From positions 12,470,253 to 12,534,252 of the forward strand of contig CM038726.1 of NCBI GenBank assembly GCA_021613375.1: 64,000 nt of DNA. Reading direction: 5' to 3'. This stretch comes from Megaleporinus macrocephalus. Lineage: Eukaryota > Chordata > Actinopteri > Characiformes > Anostomidae. The position numbers and the translations under genes are program-made. Below, piece by piece: positions 58,545 through 64,000 of the stretch (positions are counted from its first letter, which is position 1; each line of letters opens with the position of its first letter). The notes under the pieces were generated by a model that was not told where the DNA came from, ran no database searches, and worked only from the letters and a program-made list of their open reading frames with translations.

Positions 58545-58990
58545 GAATGTGGTTTCTTGCAGACAACGGGCGGTCATTATAGTGGCCGCCTGCCAAGAGC
58601 TTCAGCCATCATTGGGCCCCTGTCCCTTACTCAGACAAAGCAGTGGTGTGGGCCTCTCAGACTCCCTGGTCAGTACAGTGTCCTGCATAAAACTAAAACT
58701 AAATCTTTTTTTACCATTTCATCGAAATCGCTGTGGTAAACAGTTTCATGCTGCACAAAGAAATGGCAAAGGCAAGCAAGCAACACACACTCACACAAAA
58801 ACAGTTTGGAGAAATCCTTGCAGCTGACGTGTCCAAAATGTTCAGCCAGCGAGCTCAAACTACAAAGCCAACAAAAGGTGATGAAAGGCGCCCTGTGTTA
58901 TTCTCAGAAGACCCTAGAGTTGGGAGAAGGGTCTGTGAACTGTGCAAAAGCGATGGCGAAAAAGTGAAGACTCTGGCTTATTTCAAGAAG
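58545..58990. promoter_or_regulatory. Candidate conserved non-coding element 8
   Basis: High-complexity stretch ('agacaacgggcggtcattatag' onward) without repeats, 1.3-1.7 kb before the CpG-rich med13l promoter. Three overlapping ORFs in different frames, none recognisable. Confidence 0.35.
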
Positions 58991-59583
58991 TGCCAGGCTC
59001 CATTGTGCTTGATGCCTTAGCGCAACTGTTTCTTCCAGTGCCATGAGGAACGACTTCAGCACGGACTGTAAAAGCACATACTGTGGAGAACGGAATCTAT
59101 CAATCTGTTTTTTTTTGTTTAACGTGTTTTACGGTCTTGATTCTTTTACATTCGTTTTTTGTAATTATGATGTTTTGTACCATATAAATAAAAAAGAAAA
59201 ATACATTCCTCATGACTTTCTAATATACATACATATACATATATACATATACATACCTCATGACATCTAATTATCAAAGCGCTGAATTTTTTGATGTTCT
59301 TTGTGTTGAAGGTAAGATGCAAAAAATGTAACAAGGTGTTTGATGCCAAGAAACATTTGAGGTTGAGGTTGGTTTTGGCACTTTGGGGAGGTTTATGACC
59401 CCATTATGCTAAAAGGACACCCAGTAAGCCACTAATGCTTTGTCAGAGTCTAATACTGCTAGACCACACTGAACAGTTTGAAGATAAAAAGGACACTTGG
59501 AGATACCACATGTGATCCTATCTTTGGACTTAAGTATCTGCTAAGTATCTTAACACACAAACTTTTTTTTTCTGGTGAAGGAT

Positions 59584-59624
<41 letters not shown>

Positions 59625-60239
59625 ATGAGCACACACAAAATACACCAAATATAGTATTTTGCATGTTTAATCCATTACTGCATCAAATTCACAGCAATTG
59701 AGTTTTATTATTATTATTACTTTTATTATTTTATGCCATATATAATTTTGTTCTTACTGAGAGTTAACATTAAAGCCAAGAGATTGAAAAGATGAAATAT
59801 AAAAAAGCAAAACAACAAACAAACAAAAATAATAAATAAATCAATATTGGTAAAGTAAAACAATTCTGCAACACAACACTGTAATCAAAATTAGTGAAAC
59901 AAAGTGATCACTTTTTGCTGTTAAATTAAATGAATATGTTGTTTGTCTACATGATGATTAAGACACTCAAATTCCTCACGGACATGGCTTGACGGGGCAG
60001 TCTGGGGAGAAATCCAGCCCCAGTGAGATCTGCTCTATTTCATCTGGGACCCACTTCTTCTGAGGGTCTTTTTTTCCAGCGTTTGCCAAAAAAGTGTCCC
60101 ACTTCACCCGAAATGACCCCGACCTGAAATCGCTTCTGTGTGAGCCGGTCTTCTCGTGGAGGAGAAAAAAAGGTCTGAGAAACTTCACCTTCATCAAACA
60201 GAGGAGAACATTCGAGCAGGACGAGGCGCTTTTCTGTCA
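58991..60239. other. Spacer before the med13l CpG region
   Basis: AT-rich with a TA-GT microsatellite at 59584-59624 and A-rich stretches. From 59980 the composition becomes balanced; minus-strand ORFs at 59976-60240 could be chance or part of a divergent transcript, which is not demonstrable here. Confidence 0.4.
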
Positions 60240-60469
60240 CCGTTTAATTGAGAATCAGCGCCTCTAGCGTCGAGATGAGGTTTCTATCAAAAGAGGCTCA
60301 AAACGCTGCTGTAATCCCTTTTGCTTTGATCACGTGTTTTTTTGTGCTCTACTTTGCCAAATGGGAAAGCGAGTCTCTGTCGAAGGCTGGCGGCCGCCAT
60401 TACATAGCTATGCGTGGTGGGCTGTCGAATAGCGCGAAAAGCTGCCAGCGACTGTTAGCGTAAGCGGCA

Positions 60470-60470
60470 G

Positions 60471-60510
<40 letters not shown>

Positions 60511-60545
60511 CTCTCTCTCTTTCTGTCACACGCGCTCTCTCTCTC
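60470..60545. repeat. CA/CT microsatellite in the med13l promoter
   Basis: GCGCGC, about seventeen CA units, CT units, then further CTCT and CACA runs to 60575. Confidence 0.9.
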
Positions 60546-61622
60546 GCTCACTCACACACACACACTCACACTCAACACAAAGTAAGAGCCATCTATTTGC
60601 ATAGCCTCCATCCAAACATACGCTCACTTAGCAGCGTTACCGGATGAATTTTTAAAGGATCCAGAAGCCTCGACCGCTCTTGGGAATACAAACACGGAAT
60701 AAAACGGTGACGGATGGCACGCCGTGCGCGCTTTTTCTGTCCGTTCGGATAGATTTGTCTGAGATTTCTGGCGGACTCGACGGGAGATAACGAGTCTGGT
60801 CAGATGGGCTGTGTTTATTTAGTGACTATATCGCCGCTGGATCTCCTTCGTATCTGAGGCTGTCATCGACTCTTCGGAGTGACGCTTTTGTTAGCCTACT
60901 TGAAACGAGCTGAAGAAAAAAAATCTGGCGGCGATATCTGGGAGAGGACGTTTCGTAATGGTCTAATACAGAAAGGAAGGAAGATCTTTTTTTCTGAAAA
61001 CCTCGCTCGGCTGTTCTACCGTTTTCCTGCTTGTGGCTGACAAGACTTTTTTTTCGCGCGAGGAAGAAACGAACAGCGTTTAATCGCTGAACGTGTGTTG
61101 TTGTCTTCGCTGGCGTTCACATCTCCCCGGACTGACTGAACGAGCAGGAGGGTCAGGCGTTCTTATTTTTAGCACCGCGGTCTTGTTCTTACTTCCAAAG
61201 TGAAAGGAGGAATTTTTTTGGACTGTTCCTCCTCTCCGTCGCTCCGTGTTGTTGTGTGTCGGGGGACTAGGACGGTAAGAAAGCGAGTCTATAAATAGCT
61301 CCAAACTGCTCCATCGACGTTATTATTTTCTCTCCTGGTATATATACACATATATTTTTCGCCAGCTTCTCACATGGAAGGCAGCCGCACGCGCCCGCTC
61401 GCGCTGTTTTTATTGTTCCTCGCAGAGACGCTGCAATAAACGTGCGGGTGGATTATAAGCTCAAACTTCTGGGGCGCCACATTAGCGACGATACTGAGAC
61501 GATTTCGTGGATTTTGTGTTCGGGGGGGCGGGGGGGAGCGGGAGGAAAAAAATCAGCTGTCCTGTCCTTGTTTTATCCTGTGGATTATATGATTATTTGA
61601 TCATTACACACAAAAAACTGGC

Positions 61623-61775
61623 ATGGACAGGGATCGTCATGTCTCGCGACGAGGATTAAAAACACGGAAACACACCACATCGCCCCCAACAATGATTCGG
61701 TTTCTGCCGCCTGACCTGGAGCGCGTGAAACGTCCGAGCATCCCTGAGCCCGTGTGGATGGAAACAAAGTGTTAG
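61623..61775 (+). promoter_or_regulatory. Upstream ORF 1 in the med13l leader, 50 codons
   Basis: ATG at 61623 (GGCATGG context) runs to TAG at 61773-61775. It ends 244 bases before the med13l ATG, in the same transcript if the leader is unspliced. The peptide is basic and unrecognised. Confidence 0.5.
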
Positions 61776-61984
61776 AATCGATAGAGAAGGACATTCCTAC
61801 GGATTTGCCACACTGTACAATCACGCCTCCGCCGCTGCACGCTCAAATCGGTGGGCTGCGTTGTTCCTCCGGCTTCCTGCCTGATTGAACGGTGATTTCT
61901 ACAACTGAGGGAACCGGTTAGCCAACCCACCGACCACCCATCCACCCCCTCTGCTCGGTTCTGATACCAATCGAGGATCTCGAC

Positions 61985-62097
<113 letters not shown>

Positions 62098-62133
62098 TGA
62101 AACCAAATTGTGTCCAGAACAGCGCAGAGCAAG

Positions 62134-62159
62134 CGAGAGAGGGAGAGGGATAGAGAGAG

Positions 62160-62199
<40 letters not shown>

Positions 62200-62200
62200 C
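62134..62200. repeat. (GA)n tract just after the med13l donor
   Basis: An imperfect GAGAGG stretch that becomes about twelve perfect GA units, 40 bases into the intron. Confidence 0.9.
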
Positions 62201-63289
62201 TTGCAGCAATTAACTGTTAGGCTAGAGGGTGAAAGGCAGGGTGGGTGGTGGTGGGGTGTTCTGGTTGAGGGAAGGGACGAGCCTGCTGCTCTCTGTTCTC
62301 AAGGTACAAAGGTGAAGCAATTTCTGGTAGCCTACTGTTATTAGCCAATCATTAACAAGCCAAGAGCTTGGAGGGTCAGGAGAACGTTTTATTAGCTCTC
62401 TGCCTCCTCACATGCTTGGGGCTACTGTTTGGAAGGGTCACCGGTGACCACAGCCACCTCATGCTGTAGGTCGAACTGCAGCCTTAGTTGGGGAGTAAGC
62501 GTGACAGTTGATCTTGTGCTTTTCCCTTGGGTTGAAAAACCTCTTCGCTCAAGTCTGAGACAAAAGCCATTTCAGATTGTTTTCTCAAGTCAAGGAGCAA
62601 AATTCCCCTACAGCTGCAGGGCATGTGAAATGCAGCCACTTTTTATAAATTTTTTTTGAAGGGAAACTTTGAGCGTGTCTCTTCCCTGCCTGCTGCTTGG
62701 GCTACTGTTAGTTTATGTGCGTGATTAGGTCGTAAAATTGCATCATTTTCCTACATGCACTGAAGAGTGTTATGCTGCGTAGCGTGTTGGCTTGCTGTTT
62801 TAAGGGTTTAATAGCTATCCTGGTTTGAAGGAGTTTAAAAAAGCTCAGAAGTCATCCGGGTGATGCTTTTTGGACCAGGAGAGGCCTTTTGATTTGAGTA
62901 GTGGATTCGTAAATATTCAGAATCCCATGCCTCTGGCTAGCCACTGGCATTCCTAGTCATTACTGGAAGATCAACACACCCGCCCCTTCAGAAGGCGTAA
63001 CAGCTTGCTCACATGTTGTCAGAATGGGAGGGCTGATCGCCGTGTATTAAGGTCAGGCCCTCTTTAAAAGCTTGTTTTCTTCTGAATTGATTGAAATGAT
63101 ATAAGTGAAAGTGGATTTCAGTGTAAGGTGAAGGCATGGAGTGCCTCAGTAGTTTGTGTTCTTAAGTTGAAGTAAAATATGCTTTGTGGAAATGTTCTGT
63201 AGCTGATCAGGGCCTTTTGATGAACCGTAGTGAAACCTGTGATTCCACAGAAGCTTTATATTGCATGTTAGTCAGGGATGTTTTTCTGT

Positions 63290-64000
63290 ACAGTCACATG
63301 CAAAAGTTTGGGCTCTCCTGATCAACAGCCATGTGATGTGGGAAAGAATTGCACTCCCGTCATCATAGAGAACACAGTTTTGCTCATTGTAATGCACAAG
63401 TCCTGTTTATTTGATACGTTTAATATAAACATGGGCTTTTTTCCAATATATTAATTTTTGCATGTATGCTCTAAAATTAGAAGAATATTTAGATATGCTC
63501 CCTGTAGAGAATGTGTTTATGTATTTTCACTTAGAAAGTCAACAAATCATTTGATAGTGTGTGTCTTAAATGTCTGGTTCACAGATTTCAGGCGCTTAAG
63601 TTTTGAAAGAGCAGTATATGAAAATGTCAAACTGAGAACGAATGAGTGCTTTAACAAAAGTGCAAAACACTTCAGGACTGCAACAGGAATGGGAAACATA
63701 TGCCTTGATGTTGCTTCTCTTATAATCTCATAGTCAATCTCATTTGTGGACAGATATGTAATGATGGTGGTGAATACACAAATTTCTGTGGAGGTCACTG
63801 AGATTTATCCAGCACCCCAGCCTTATAAGTACCACAGAAGAAAATGTTGAAAACAGTGTCCACTTTCCCAGAAATCCCAGGAATAGCCCAACTATAAAGA
63901 GGCGTTATTCAGAAGGAACCTCAGCTGCGAGTTGGATGAGAAGAAATGCAGCCTAACATGAATTAGAGCACATGGAAAACTTGGTCTGGCCATCGATAGG
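63290..64000. mobile_element. Transposon remnant, cut by the window end
   Basis: Begins 'cagtcacatgcaaaagtttggg', a terminal sequence typical of a family of fish mariner-like elements, and recalls the 'gggtttgggcaccctgcatg' at 54588. The remainder has no intact transposase. The right end is outside the window. Confidence 0.4.

Noticed and set aside
59976..60240. Two overlapping minus-strand ORFs of 66-73 codons before the med13l CpG region
   Set aside because: They overlap in different frames, lack any family signature, and balanced-GC promoter DNA often gives such open frames. A divergent non-coding transcript is possible but not supported by sequence alone.

Overview
The window is teleost fish genomic DNA. 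The evidence is split vertebrate genes with GT-AG introns, an egg-coat (zona pellucida) gene, and many fish-type L2, Tc1/mariner-like and hAT-like repeats in AT-rich DNA. The L2 tails end in repeated TTGAC units, a form I associate with characins, catfish and relatives, but that placement is weak. There is no bacterial, viral or CRISPR content.

Layout: (1) 1-950 looks like the end of a + strand transcript that starts outside the window. (2) 3012-15965, minus strand, is a complete eight-exon lman2l (VIPL) gene coding for 328 residues; its introns carry an L2 LINE antisense to the gene and two hAT-type MITEs. (3) 18351-26979, plus strand, is a complete four-exon mtfp1 gene (mitochondrial fission process 1, 165 residues), head to head with lman2l across 2.4 kb and with a 3' UTR to about 28.1 kb. 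(4) 28.3-30.9 kb is a block of DNA-transposon and L2 remnants. (5) 32002-36604, plus strand, is a complete ten-exon ZP3-family egg-coat gene of 368 residues with signal peptide, twelve extracellular ZP-domain cysteines and a C-terminal membrane anchor. (6) 36.6-60.2 kb has no recognisable protein gene. It is repeat-rich AT DNA broken by several more balanced, repeat-free islands that look like conserved non-coding elements. (7) 60.24-62.09 kb is a CpG-rich promoter and long leader ending in the first coding exon of med13l (Mediator kinase-module subunit); the rest of the window is its first intron, and the remaining exons lie outside.

The genes do not form a pathway: lman2l acts as a lectin in the early secretory route, mtfp1 in the inner mitochondrial membrane, the ZP gene in the egg envelope, and med13l in transcription. 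All three complete genes could be spliced in silico with intact reading frames across every junction, which is strong support for the models.

The most interesting signals are: two upstream ORFs in the med13l leader, one ending in an ATGA overlap with the med13l start; a 52-bp inverted pair (48 of 52 identical) 2.5 kb apart, one copy at the edge of a candidate conserved element; a LINE fragment flanked by long (about 170 bp) diverged direct repeats; an acceptor fused to a near-perfect donor at the start of ZP exon 3; and paired CCAAT boxes 31 bp apart in front of lman2l. I found no clear evidence for a wholly new biological system.
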